A DNA stretch of 33,026 nucleotides from positions 10,259 through 43,284 of the forward strand of contig NEWP02000024.1 of the NCBI GenBank assembly GCA_002869895.2, in the 5' to 3' direction. Every line of letters starts with the position of its first letter. The first letter of the stretch is position 1. The notes beneath the pieces were generated by a model, which was given only the letters and a program-made list of their open reading frames with translations, was not told the DNA's origin and ran no database searches. Made by a program: the position numbers and the translations under genes. Shown in pieces: positions 23,374-30,864 of the stretch. The DNA comes from Nitrospira sp. CG24E (GTDB lineage Bacteria; Nitrospirota; Nitrospiria; Nitrospirales; Nitrospiraceae).

Positions 23374-24455
23374 AAATAGTGCGTAGTTTCTCACGCGGCA
23401 TAGCGGACATGTTTCTCACGACAGAGGTTGGTGATCACCTGCGGTTGTTTCTGGCGCCGATACAAATGGCTGCGCACGATGGCCAGGAGTTCGGTCCGGT
23501 TGGTCGGACGGCTCTTGCCGGGCCCGTTGGTTTTGACGTCTTGATTCAACAATTCATCGGGGTTCAGTTCCGGGCAGTAGCCCGGCAGCCGAATTAGCCG
23601 CAGCCGCAACGAGTGCTTGGCGGCCACGCGCGTAGCGGCTCCGGATTTATGCACCGGATGCCCATCCACGATGAGATAGATCTTGCCGGCCACCTGTTTG
23701 AGCAGCCGCTGCAGGAACGTCACAAACACCGACGCCTTGAACGTGCCCTCAAACACCATGAAGGCGAGCGCCCCCTTGTTGGTGATGGCCGAGAGCATGT
23801 TGCATCCGAAGCGCTGGCCGGTGGCCCGCACGACCGGGGTTCGTCCGACCGGCGCATAGCTCGTCCCGGGTACATGGTCACTGCGTAGCCCCATCTCGTC
23901 CCCCCAGTAGATCGCCGCTTTGTCCCGCTTGGCCTGCCGGGCAAGCGCCGGGTATTCCTGCTTCAACCACCGCGTGATGGCCGCATCGTTCCGTTCGTAG
24001 GCACGCCGCACCGGCTTCTGCGGGCTCAAGCCCCACGCCCGGAGGTACCGCCCCACCGTCACGAGCGACACGGCCATCCCGTATTCCCGCGCAATCAGGC
24101 TCGCCACGGCGGCCCGCGTCCAGAGATAGAACGGCAGCTTCAGCTGATCGGGCAGCTTGCCCACGATCAGCGAGCGGATACGCGCCGCGCGCGTCCGGGT
24201 CAGGCGGCCCTCGCCCGGGCGCCGGCCCCGCCGCTTGAGCGTGAGCGCTCGCAGCCCGCCGTCCCGGTCGAGCCGCCTCCATGTGCTGACCGCTCGCAGG
24301 CTGGCCCCGAACGTGCGCGCGGCCTCAGTCTGCGGCATGCCGCCGCGCACCGCTCGCACCACCTGTCGACGCAACAGGTGCAGCGCCGACGGCTCCAAGG
24401 TCCTGGCATCCGTTCGTCTGGGCATGCCAGCATGATAGCACACTACGCACTATTT
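23374..24455 (-). mobile_element. IS630-family insertion sequence, complete
   Basis: A 1082-base element with 14-base perfect terminal inverted repeats: AAATAGTGCGTAGT at 23374-23387 and its complement at 24442-24455. One transposase fills the interior. Its GC content is clearly above that of both flanks, suggesting recent arrival. IS630 elements target TA; a TA is present at the right edge (24455-24456) but the left edge reads CCA, so the target duplication is imperfect. Confidence 0.9.
23391..24425 (-). CDS. IS630-family transposase
   Basis: A 344-residue DDE transposase, apparently intact. The N-terminal half holds a helix-turn-helix/winged-helix region (TEAARTFGASLRAVSTWRR; ASLIAREYGMAVSLVTVGRYL). 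The catalytic triad is D176 (YWGDEMG), D254 (LIVDGHP) and E291 (PELNPDE), with 36 residues between the last two. The ATG at 24425 (MPRRTD) is preferred over the upstream frame start at 24443, which lies in the terminal repeat region. Confidence 0.93.
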   Translation of the reverse strand: MPRRTDARTLEPSALHLLRRQVVRAVRGGMPQTEAARTFGASLRAVSTWRRLDRDGGLRALTLKRRGRRPGEGRLTRTRAARIRSLIVGKLPDQLKLPFYLWTRAAVASLIAREYGMAVSLVTVGRYLRAWGLSPQKPVRRAYERNDAAITRWLKQEYPALARQAKRDKAAIYWGDEMGLRSDHVPGTSYAPVGRTPVVRATGQRFGCNMLSAITNKGALAFMVFEGTFKASVFVTFLQRLLKQVAGKIYLIVDGHPVHKSGAATRVAAKHSLRLRLIRLPGYCPELNPDELLNQDVKTNGPGKSRPTNRTELLAIVRSHLYRRQKQPQVITNLCREKHVRYAA

Positions 24456-24802
24456 AGTGAACTGATCAGTAAGTCACATCTCACTCACTCTGTCATACGA
24501 CTGCGGATTCTACAGGCCCACTTCTTAGGAAACAGAAACCTTCCCGCGTTACCCAGTCTGAGCTCCCACCTATCCCAACCTCTTGCTGATTTGGATCCCC
24601 GCTCATTTATAGGCCCTCATGGTTGGGGGATGGAGATGGATGGGCGTAAAAGCGCTCTGGGAGCCGAATGCGCCTGTATGGGCACCCCTTCAGACTGTAC
24701 AGATTCAACATATCCACACCGTTGCGCCACTATCGAACTCTGTAGATAGATTAAGAGGTTACGCCATCACGCCATGGCACATGCCTTGCTCTGCTATCAA
24801 GC

Positions 24803-25345
24803 ATGTTTAACTTCTTGTTCATCCGCAAGCACGAAGTAGCCGGAACATCCATCAACAAAACCCAATCGCACCGTATGGAGCAGATCTTGAGCGCATCCAC
24901 CAAGCAGCCGTGCTTCCCACGGACCAGCGGCTCAAAGATCCCTCGCACACCCTTGCATCTTGCCTCCATCATTACCGGGCTTCTCCTGACGATGATACCC
25001 CTGCTGACAGGATGCGCGCCAGAAGAACAGACCGGCAGCGGGTCAACAGCGACATCGGTAGGAGCCACCGCGTCTCTCGAATGGCAGCCGGTTCAGGACC
25101 CCTCAGTCATTGCCTATTTCGTCCATTACGGTCGGCAATCACCGGGTCAGCCTGGTAGCTGCACATACGAAAGTTCCATGTATGTCGATTCTCCGTCAGC
25201 CATGATCACTAACCTTGACCCTAATACTCTTTATTACTTTTCGGTCAGCGCCTATAACGGTCTAGAAAGCCCCTGTTCAGAGGAGGTCTCGACCGTCACA
25301 GTACCCCCTACCTCCTTGCCCAATCAGTCAGTCCCCCTCGCATAG
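24803..25345 (+). CDS. Fibronectin type III-like lipoprotein
   Basis: A predicted lipoprotein of up to 180 residues. The hydrophobic signal (LHLASIITGLLLTMIPL) ends in the lipobox LLTGC at C71. It is followed by a Gly/Ser/Thr linker and one FN3-type domain at about 86-168 (LEWQPV...VIAYFVHYG...ITNLDPNTLYYFSVSAYN). The 50 residues before the signal are unusually long, so the true start is probably later: ATG 24875 gives 156 residues, though no start has a good ribosome binding site. Function unknown; likely cell-envelope adhesion or carbohydrate contact. Confidence 0.65.
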   Translation: MFNFLFIRKHEVAGTSINKTQSHRMEQILSASTKQPCFPRTSGSKIPRTPLHLASIITGLLLTMIPLLTGCAPEEQTGSGSTATSVGATASLEWQPVQDPSVIAYFVHYGRQSPGQPGSCTYESSMYVDSPSAMITNLDPNTLYYFSVSAYNGLESPCSEEVSTVTVPPTSLPNQSVPLA

Positions 25346-25445
25346 CCCCGCGACGCTGAACACAATCCGTATCATCGGGCGCACCCGAATGACAACGGTT
25401 CATGCCTCCTCTCGCGCGGGGCAAGTCAGATAGATTCATAGAAAC

Positions 25446-25482
25446 AAGATAGGCCAGGCAGACCGAACAGACCAGCTGAACA
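25446..25482. repeat. Degenerate GACC/AGACC-type low-complexity run
   Basis: Contains AGGCCAGGCAGACCGAACAG and ACCAGCTGAACAG. It is similar in style to the runs at 7104-7184 and 8817-8867. It lies directly 3' of the TolC-like remnant. The rest of 25346-25445 shows nothing. Confidence 0.35.
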
Positions 25483-25483
25483 G

Positions 25484-25740
25484 TTAGTTCAACCGGTTCA
25501 GACTTCCCGTCGATCGGGCGAGATTCACGCGCGCGGCATTGAGCTGGAAGAGGGCGTTGACGAGATTTTCTCTGGCGCGGGCTACGGAAGGAAGTCCATT
25601 GGTCAGTTCGAAATGACTCGCCGTCGTAATTGCAGCATAGCGCTCGTCCGCGAGATCCAGTTCCTTAGTCGCAGCCTGCATGCCGATTCGAGCGATCCAG
25701 ACTTGTTCCTCCACAGCCGCCAAGGATGCAACGGCATCGG
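25484..25740 (-). pseudogene. C-terminal remnant of a TolC-family outer-membrane efflux protein
   Basis: About 85 codons to a normal stop. The sequence reads [20 protein letters not shown], then [50 protein letters not shown]. The LADERYAA...[18 protein letters not shown]...AARVNLARSTG pattern matches the last coiled-coil helices of TolC-type type I secretion outer-membrane factors. The upstream 350 or so residues of a normal TolC protein are missing. It abuts an ABC-transporter remnant in another frame, so the two were joined by deletion. Confidence 0.7.
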
Positions 25741-25962
25741 CAATTCCAGAATGAATTCATGCGCACCGGCCAGCTTGGCCGCCTGCATCACCTGCTCCAT
25801 CGCCAAGCCTGGATCGGTCAGCACAATGTTGTCGCGCACGGAACAATTGAAGAGAAAGTTTTCTTGGAGCACCACGCCCACCTACCGGCGGAGCCACGCC
25901 GGATCCACCTGCGCGAGGTCTGCACCGCCTACCAGAATACGTCCCCGCTCCGGCACATAGGA
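25741..25962 (-). pseudogene. Fragment of a HlyB-type ABC transporter ATPase domain
   Basis: About 74 codons from the nucleotide-binding domain of a type I secretion ABC exporter: YVPERGRILVGGADLAQVDP, WLRR, a TAG stop, then [20 protein letters not shown] and [12 protein letters not shown]. In the family the residue at the stop is normally Gln ([15 protein letters not shown]), so a CAG-to-TAG change is likely. The Walker A half upstream and the signature and Walker B motifs downstream are missing. It is inactive. Confidence 0.75.
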
Positions 25963-26414
25963 GCCTGTTGCACAATCCCCTTGACTACTAGTTAGTTCGT
26001 ATGATAAATCGCGTCCCACGTGGCGAGAGAAGGGCGCAATGGGAGACAACTTTCCCGCTGTGTGGTTGTCCCTAGACGGTCTCTTATGCCGTCGGTATGG
26101 CAGGACTGGCTTGTCCCGGATGTGGTGGCCCAAAGGGGAACACAACGAATAAAATTCTGATGCCAACGGTTGGATCAAGAGTCTGTTATCGAGTATTATA
26201 GAGGCGGAACTGTTGATCTAGAACAAGGGTTATTCCTCACCTGAGAATTAACCATGACCACCAGCACACATGGACTATCCGCAGGCAATGCAGGAATCAT
26301 CGACTACGGAAGGGCGTGAGGTATCTTGAGCTCCCTTCTTTTTATCGTCAGCCATGGCTGGTATCGTAATTTTCGATGGTCGCGTTACTTGAATCACAGA
26401 CACATTTCCAAAAC
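25963..26414. other. Unassigned intergenic stretch beside the transporter scar
   Basis: No gene is convincing here. A 34-codon plus-strand frame at 26097-26201 contains CPGCGG, as zinc ribbons do, but is too short to assign. A 21-codon frame sits at 26253-26318. The stretch may be foreign or rearranged sequence left by the deletion that truncated the transporter genes. Confidence 0.4.
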
Positions 26415-26451
26415 AATCGGCCTCTTCCTATCAACCAGTTCAAGGCCGATT
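26415..26451. promoter_or_regulatory. Inverted repeat upstream of the cytochrome c gene
   Basis: AATCGGCCT at 26415-26423 and AGGCCGATT at 26443-26451 form a perfect 9-base inverted repeat with a 19-base spacer, about 100 bases upstream of the cytochrome start. It could be a regulator site or an RNA stem. Confidence 0.4.
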
Positions 26452-26484
26452 AGCATGTGTTATCCTAATTGTCACCTGTGATGT

Positions 26485-26496
26485 GCCCCATGGGGC
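26485..26496. promoter_or_regulatory. 12-base perfect palindrome GCCCCATGGGGC
   Basis: The palindrome lies 53 bases upstream of the cytochrome c start, in the likely 5' untranslated or promoter region. It is suggestive of an operator but could be chance. Confidence 0.3.
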
Positions 26497-26548
26497 GGGA
26501 CCTCGTCGATAGACCAGACTCACCATTTAGAAAAACAAGGAGGCGTGA

Positions 26549-27016
26549 ATGACGGGAAGGAATTTCGGGATGTCGATCATGATGATGGGGAGCGCTCTGA
26601 TTCTGTCAGGAGGCATGGCCTTCGCTGAAGATGATCCCCCTTTGCCCCCGATTCCAGCCGAGTATGCAGACAAACATATGCCGGCTGGAGGGTGGACGGA
26701 TGCTAAGGCTATAGCAGAGGGAGGGCTGATTTACAGCGGCGAGGCGAATCCGCAGGTCAACTGTGGAAGCTGCCATGGCAAGGATGGTGCGCCGGTAAAG
26801 AAGGGTGCGCGGGATCTTCGTGACCAGAAAAATGTCGGTCGCTTTTCAGACAGCTTCTGGTTCTGGCGAATAGCGGAAGGTATCCCGAAGACGAAAATGA
26901 AAGCCTGGAAGAGCATGCTGTCGGAGGAGCAGATCTGGCAAGTGATGGCGTATGAGCACCAGTTTTCGCACGGAGGCCACCCATCCGAACATACGGATTA
27001 CAAACCTGCTAAATAA
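26549..27016 (+). CDS. Periplasmic monoheme cytochrome c
   Basis: A 155-residue exported cytochrome. Residues 1-26 are a signal peptide (MMGSALILSGGMAFA-ED). The heme motif is CGSCH at about residues 72-76, and the likely axial methionine is in PKTKMKAW. A pattern of conserved aromatics (FSDSFWFWRIAEGIP, EEQIWQVMAYEHQF) matches small soluble cytochromes that deliver electrons to periplasmic reductases. The start has an excellent AAGGAGGCG. The next gene downstream is a fragment resembling NirK, so it may once have served that enzyme. Confidence 0.9.
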   Translation: MTGRNFGMSIMMMGSALILSGGMAFAEDDPPLPPIPAEYADKHMPAGGWTDAKAIAEGGLIYSGEANPQVNCGSCHGKDGAPVKKGARDLRDQKNVGRFSDSFWFWRIAEGIPKTKMKAWKSMLSEEQIWQVMAYEHQFSHGGHPSEHTDYKPAK

Positions 27017-27125
27017 GCAGGGGACACATCCGAATGCCCTGAGAGTAGGGCTGAAATCATTCGGTTCGTCCCACGTCGAATGAGAGAAGAAACCGTCAGG
27101 GCAGTCCAAAATCAAAGGAGGCGTC

Positions 27126-27311
27126 ATGTCCAAGAGTATTTCACGTAGCGTGCGTCATGCCGGATTGATCAGCGCATTGGTCATGGCTCCGTGTCTTGCC
27201 ATCACTGCAGGCGTGGTGTCAGCGGAGACCATCAAAGGCCAACTGGCGACCGCACCCAATGTTCCCCCTCCCATCACACGAACCCAGCCCGCCACCGTCC
27301 TGGTCACTTGA
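27126..27311 (+). pseudogene. N-terminal fragment resembling copper nitrite reductase NirK
   Basis: A 61-residue frame behind a strong AAAGGAGGCG. It has a complete signal peptide (residues 1-33, cleavage near VSA-ET) and then AETIKGQLATAPNVPPPITR and TQPATVLVT before a TGA. The PPPITRxQPAxVxV wording is what I recall from the mature N-terminus of NirK-type multicopper proteins just before the first cupredoxin domain. None of the copper ligands is left. The stop overlaps the end of an oppositely oriented gene, so a rearrangement probably removed the rest. Assignment is moderate. Confidence 0.5.
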
Positions 27312-27588
27312 CGGTTGTGTGGGGCTTGTAGAAGCTAAGAGGATCCAGGTACTTACTGAATGGGATCGGCTCCCAATACTGGCCGTACTGCCCTTTCCCC
27401 GCACCTCTGCCTGGATCCAGATAGCGCTTGGTCAACGCCTCATGCAACTCCTTGGGGCTGGCGGACCGATCAAGGTTCAGCGCCTGGTAGGTTTCCTGGG
27501 GGACGCTGGGAAAGTTTGCCTGAGCTGTTGCCGCAAGCAACACCCCGCAAACTACCAGGCCACATCTCAACCAGAATTTGTTGGTCAT
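27304..27588 (-). CDS. Small secreted protein, possibly a truncated longer protein
   Basis: A 94-residue frame with a clear signal peptide (LVVCGVLLAATAQA-NF) behind GGGAGGG. The mature part is YQALNLDRSASPKELHEALT, then YLDPGRGAGKGQYGQYWEPI and PFSKYLDPLSFYKPHTTVK. I do not recognise it for certain. The abrupt end at the junction with the NirK-like fragment suggests it may be the start of a larger periplasmic protein, perhaps a multiheme cytochrome, but no CxxCH is present. Its signal peptide matches that of the gene at 27885-28340 at 14 of the first 20 residues. Confidence 0.6.
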   Translation of the reverse strand: MTNKFWLRCGLVVCGVLLAATAQANFPSVPQETYQALNLDRSASPKELHEALTKRYLDPGRGAGKGQYGQYWEPIPFSKYLDPLSFYKPHTTVK

Positions 27589-27718
27589 ATTAACCCTCCC
27601 ACAGATGATAATTGCCCTATTTATAAGTCAGCCACTCTAATGATCGTTACGTGTGTATGTGCCAGTATTCACATCTACTATTGTTCATATTAGCGGTCAC
27701 TAATTAGCGTGACGCGCA

Positions 27719-27747
27719 TATATATCGCAGCATATATTCGATGTCAA
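27719..27747 (-). promoter_or_regulatory. Probable sigma-70 promoter of the small secreted gene
   Basis: On the minus strand TTGACA (27747-27742) is followed after 17 bases by TATATA (27724-27719); GATATA at 15 bases is an alternative. It lies about 130 bases upstream of the start at 27588, in an AT-rich 285-base spacer. The same sequence block recurs at 28414-28443. Confidence 0.55.
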
Positions 27748-27884
27748 TATATTAAGTGGGTTTTATGTAAAAAATATGCATGTATTTTCGCATTAGGCAA
27801 ATTTGCAGCCATCAGAACTCACACAAAGCTTTGCAATAAATAATCGGACTTGGGACGAAAAGAGAAAACCCTTGTTTCCCTTCG

Positions 27885-28340
27885 CTAGGGCCTTTCACGA
27901 TCGATGAGGATAGTGACTCCATCCGCTCCAGGCATCACCGGCTGGCTTGTCCCCTCTAGATCTCCACTTTGCGGCATAGCTTGGCCGGACTTGGACAGGC
28001 GAGCCACAATTACCACCGTCCCCACATCAGAAAGCTTCCTGGACGGCATCATACTATTCGAGTCATCAAGCCGAAATGTGAAGGGCAGATCCTTTTTTGT
28101 CGCCCGAACAATGGCTACGGGCATTGGTGGACCATTCGCCTCGCGGGCAAACACAAATAATGTGTCCGTCGCGGATCCCTTCCCAGCCAGGCTCGGCGCT
28201 ATCGTGACCTTGCCGCTAATCGTAAGTGACTGTCCGACTAGCCGCACAGATGCAGGAGACTCCGCATATACTGGCACTGCCGCAGCGAACAACACACCGC
28301 AGACCAAGAGACCACATCCCAACCAAGATTTGTCGACCAT
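27885..28340 (-). CDS. Secreted stand-alone CcmI C-terminal domain (chimeric gene)
   Basis: A 151-residue exported protein: signal peptide at residues 1-26 (LLVCGVLFAAAVPVYA-ES), then one domain of about 115 residues. That domain is about 80 percent identical by eye to the C-terminus of the CcmI protein encoded 235 bases upstream; both contain TDTLFVFARE, GPPMPVAIVRATKKDLPFTF and LSKSGQAMPQSGDLEGTSQP, and both end IDRERP. The promoter and signal peptide instead match the gene at 27304-27588. GGGGAG lies 8 bases before the ATG. Likely role: periplasmic, possibly in apocytochrome handling, or a paralog with a new task. Confidence 0.85.
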   Translation of the reverse strand: MVDKSWLGCGLLVCGVLFAAAVPVYAESPASVRLVGQSLTISGKVTIAPSLAGKGSATDTLFVFAREANGPPMPVAIVRATKKDLPFTFRLDDSNSMMPSRKLSDVGTVVIVARLSKSGQAMPQSGDLEGTSQPVMPGADGVTILIDRERP

Positions 28341-28413
28341 GCGCGTACTCCCCGTTTGTTAAAACACAATATTATGGCTTTGAGTGAACTAATGCTTTAG
28401 CGGACAGCGCGCA

Positions 28414-28443
28414 TATATCTCAGCATATATCGGAAGATGTCAA
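28414..28443 (-). promoter_or_regulatory. Probable sigma-70 promoter of the CcmI-domain gene
   Basis: On the minus strand TTGACA (28443-28438) is followed after 18 bases by GATATA (28419-28414). The block GCGCATATAT...CAGCATATAT...GATGTCAA around it is shared with the promoter region at 27719-27747. Confidence 0.55.
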
Positions 28444-28574
28444 GTGGACTTGCACAAAAATCATATTGCTTAACGCAATAAGCAGAGTACTCGACTGATG
28501 CATGCCAAATCAGCGGCAGGAGCTATCGTAACGTGTGGAGCAATCGAAGAGCACGACGAGCGGACTTCTCAGTA

Positions 28575-29876
28575 TTAAGGTCTTTCACGATCAATGACTA
28601 TGTTAATCCCATTTATCCCAGATTGTATCGGCTGACTCGTCCCCTCTAAATCTCCGCTCTGGGGCATGGCCTGGCCAGACTTCGAGAGACGGGCAACAAT
28701 CACCACTGGTCCTGCGCTGGAAAGTTTTCTAGAGGGCATCGGGCTCGTCGAGTCATCGAGTTGGAACGTAAAGGGCAGATCTTTCTTCGTCGCCCGTACG
28801 ATAGCCACAGGCATCGGTGGCCCACTCATCTCGCGAGCAAAGACAAACAATGTGTCTGTTGAGGACCCCTTGCTAGCCAGGCTCGGCGACATGGTTACCG
28901 TGCCTCTGATCGCGCGTGGCTGTCCAGCCTGCTTGGCCGGCTGGACCGGCGCTACCGGTTCTGTATATTCCGTATTCGCGGATACCATCCCTTGGCCGCC
29001 ACTAAGGTGGCTCTTAGCTTCTTCAATCGCAGCCACCAGTTGCTGCGTCATCTCCGGATCGACGTCCGCAGGAAGATTCGCACGAGCGAGCTCCCAGTCC
29101 TTGGCTGCACGCGCAAAGTTATTCCGATTGAACGCCACAGTCCCTGCCAGCATCAGCGCCTTCACATTGCGTGGATCAATCTTCAACGCCTGTTGAATCA
29201 AGGCCTCAGGCCTCCCTTCCAACTTGCGACCATGGAGCACGCCCATGGCATCTGCGTAATCGGCAAGTAGCTGGGCATCATCTGGAATCAGTTTTGTGGC
29301 ATTCTCGTAAGCCAGAGCGGCTTCGGCATGGCGCCCCATCCCCATGTATGAACGAGCGAGCAATGCCCACCCCGTACCATCATTCGGATTCTGCTCCATT
29401 TTCTGCTTGAGCCGTTCGATCAACGGGCCAAGTCCGTCAGCGAATGGACTACCATCTTCCCCTCCCGTTTGCGCAGACAACGAGGCAGCAGGCGGCTCTG
29501 TCATCGCGAGTGGATTCCCAATTTGCCAATAGAGTAACCCGCTGACTGTCGGGACGATGATGGCGATGGCGATGGCAACCGCCACCGGCCTGGCATGCAT
29601 TTGCTGCCAGGCTATTTTAGGTGTTGGTTCCGTCGTACCGGTCTCTTCCAACAAACGGCGTTCAAGCTCGCGTCGCGCTTGTTGATACAGTTCGTCGGTA
29701 AGCACGCCATTTGCGCGGTCCTGTCCTAATTCTGCGAACTGCTGTCGGTAAATAGACAGGGTCTTTTCTTCCTCTCCTTTTGCAATGACCGCCTTATGCC
29801 TTAGCAGGGGCCACAGCAGCAGACCGAGGACGAGAAGGGTCATCGTCGATGCGATAAACCAAAATAGAATGGTCAA
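28575..29876 (-). CDS. ccmI: Cytochrome c biogenesis protein CcmI (CycH)
   Basis: Chaperone that holds apocytochrome c for heme ligation. The 433-residue protein has two transmembrane helices (about 3-24 and 97-118) around a coiled-coil loop (YRQQFAELGQDRANGVLTDELYQQARRELERRLL), then TPR repeats (about 155-290), then a C-terminal periplasmic domain from about 325. The start is TTG, overlapping the ccmH stop as TTGA. Its last domain is duplicated as a free-standing secreted protein just downstream. Confidence 0.93.
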   Translation of the reverse strand: MTILFWFIASTMTLLVLGLLLWPLLRHKAVIAKGEEEKTLSIYRQQFAELGQDRANGVLTDELYQQARRELERRLLEETGTTEPTPKIAWQQMHARPVAVAIAIAIIVPTVSGLLYWQIGNPLAMTEPPAASLSAQTGGEDGSPFADGLGPLIERLKQKMEQNPNDGTGWALLARSYMGMGRHAEAALAYENATKLIPDDAQLLADYADAMGVLHGRKLEGRPEALIQQALKIDPRNVKALMLAGTVAFNRNNFARAAKDWELARANLPADVDPEMTQQLVAAIEEAKSHLSGGQGMVSANTEYTEPVAPVQPAKQAGQPRAIRGTVTMSPSLASKGSSTDTLFVFAREMSGPPMPVAIVRATKKDLPFTFQLDDSTSPMPSRKLSSAGPVVIVARLSKSGQAMPQSGDLEGTSQPIQSGINGINIVIDRERP

Positions 29877-30340
29877 GGGCGATTCGCTCCTTCGGAGAGC
29901 ATTTGTGCAACACGGTTATGCTCTGCTTCCGACAATGACACCTCGATCAACTTCTTCTGCCTCCTGCGTAGCGCAAATACCAATGCCGTCGAGCCTCCAA
30001 TCAGCAGGAGGAAGGGTCCCACCCAGAGTAAGGTGGTTGAGGTCTTGAGAGGGGGACGATATAACACGAAATCTCCATATCGTGTGACGAGGAAATCAAT
30101 GATCTCCTTGTCGCTCATATCTTTGACGATCATTTCACGGACTTCTCGGCGCAGGTCTTCGGCCAATGGCGCGTTCGAATCAGCCAACGTCTGGTTCTGA
30201 CAAACCAGGCAGCGAAGCTCTACAGCGAGCGCTTTTAACCGGGCTTCAACCTGAGGGTTCTCAGCGAGCGGGATGGCTTCATAGGCCGCCGCAGCAAGAC
30301 CCGGAAGAAGAAGAATGATTACTAAGTAGAACCACCTCAT
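29873..30340 (-). CDS. ccmH: Cytochrome c biogenesis protein CcmH (thiol oxidoreductase)
   Basis: Reduces apocytochrome CxxCH cysteines in system I. The 155-residue protein has a signal peptide, the LRCLVCQNQTLADSNAPLA motif with C44 and C47, the helical region RREVREMIVKDMSDKEIIDFLVTRYGDFVLY, and a transmembrane helix at about 104-124. It overlaps the ccmG stop (ATGA) and the ccmI start. It corresponds to the N-terminal part of E. coli CcmH, with CcmI separate. Confidence 0.96.
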   Translation of the reverse strand: MRWFYLVIILLLPGLAAAAYEAIPLAENPQVEARLKALAVELRCLVCQNQTLADSNAPLAEDLRREVREMIVKDMSDKEIIDFLVTRYGDFVLYRPPLKTSTTLLWVGPFLLLIGGSTALVFALRRRQKKLIEVSLSEAEHNRVAQMLSEGANRP

Positions 30341-30864
30341 TGATTCTGCAGCTCCCTGATCAGCGGCAAAATTTTCGTTTGCAAAATATCCTCGCGCAAC
30401 GGACCAATTTGCTTATAACGAATAACCCCCGCCTTATCGATTACATAGGTTTCCGGTACGCCATAGACACCATAATTAATGCCGGCACGCCCCGACTCAT
30501 CCACCGCGACGATCGGATAGGGATTACCCCACTCTTTCAACCAGGCCAGCGCCTCTTCCCTTCGATCCTTATAGTCCATGCCGTAGATAGGCACGACGCC
30601 TGATTGTGCAAGCTGGATGAGGACAGGATGCTCTGTCTTACAACCACCACACCAGGAAGCCCAGAAATTGAGCAGCCACACCTGGCCCTTCAAATCGTTC
30701 GTCGACAGCACTTTCTGCTGATCGTGGAGTTGCGGAAGCGAGAATTCAGGCGCCGGCTTTCCCACCAAGGGCGACGGCAATTCACGCGGGTTGAGCGTCA
30801 GGCCGATACCAAGAAAAACGACCACGACGACAAAGATCCCGAGCGGGATGAGGAACCGATTCAT
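30337..30864 (-). CDS. ccmG: Thiol:disulfide interchange protein CcmG/DsbE
   Basis: Membrane-anchored periplasmic thioredoxin that keeps CcmH and apocytochrome reduced. The 175-residue protein has an N-terminal anchor (about 5-24), the active site WASWCGGCKTEHP (C72, C75) and the cis-proline loop GVPETYVID. WCGGC differs from the more usual WCxxC variants such as WCPTC, which may tune its redox potential. It overlaps ccmF as ATGA. Confidence 0.95.
   Translation of the reverse strand: MNRFLIPLGIFVVVVVFLGIGLTLNPRELPSPLVGKPAPEFSLPQLHDQQKVLSTNDLKGQVWLLNFWASWCGGCKTEHPVLIQLAQSGVVPIYGMDYKDRREEALAWLKEWGNPYPIVAVDESGRAGINYGVYGVPETYVIDKAGVIRYKQIGPLREDILQTKILPLIRELQNQ

Larger units (their letters stand above)
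23300..24749 (+). pseudogene. Possible reading frame split by the IS630 element
   Basis: A short frame starts at ATG 23300, behind GAGGGAAAG, and reads 25 codons to the left end of the IS, where it stops within the terminal repeat. The sequence after the IS, from 24456, is open in the matching frame for 97 codons to a TAG at 24747. Removing the IS and restoring one TA rejoins the two parts in frame as a protein of about 122 residues. I do not recognise it, and its composition (Ser, Leu, Pro, several Cys) is only weakly protein-like. The bases 24456-24802 otherwise show nothing. Confidence 0.3.

Noticed and set aside
26097-26201. 34-codon frame with CPGCGG, possible zinc ribbon of a transposase
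   Set aside because: Too short, no ribosome binding site, and no match to a family I can name.
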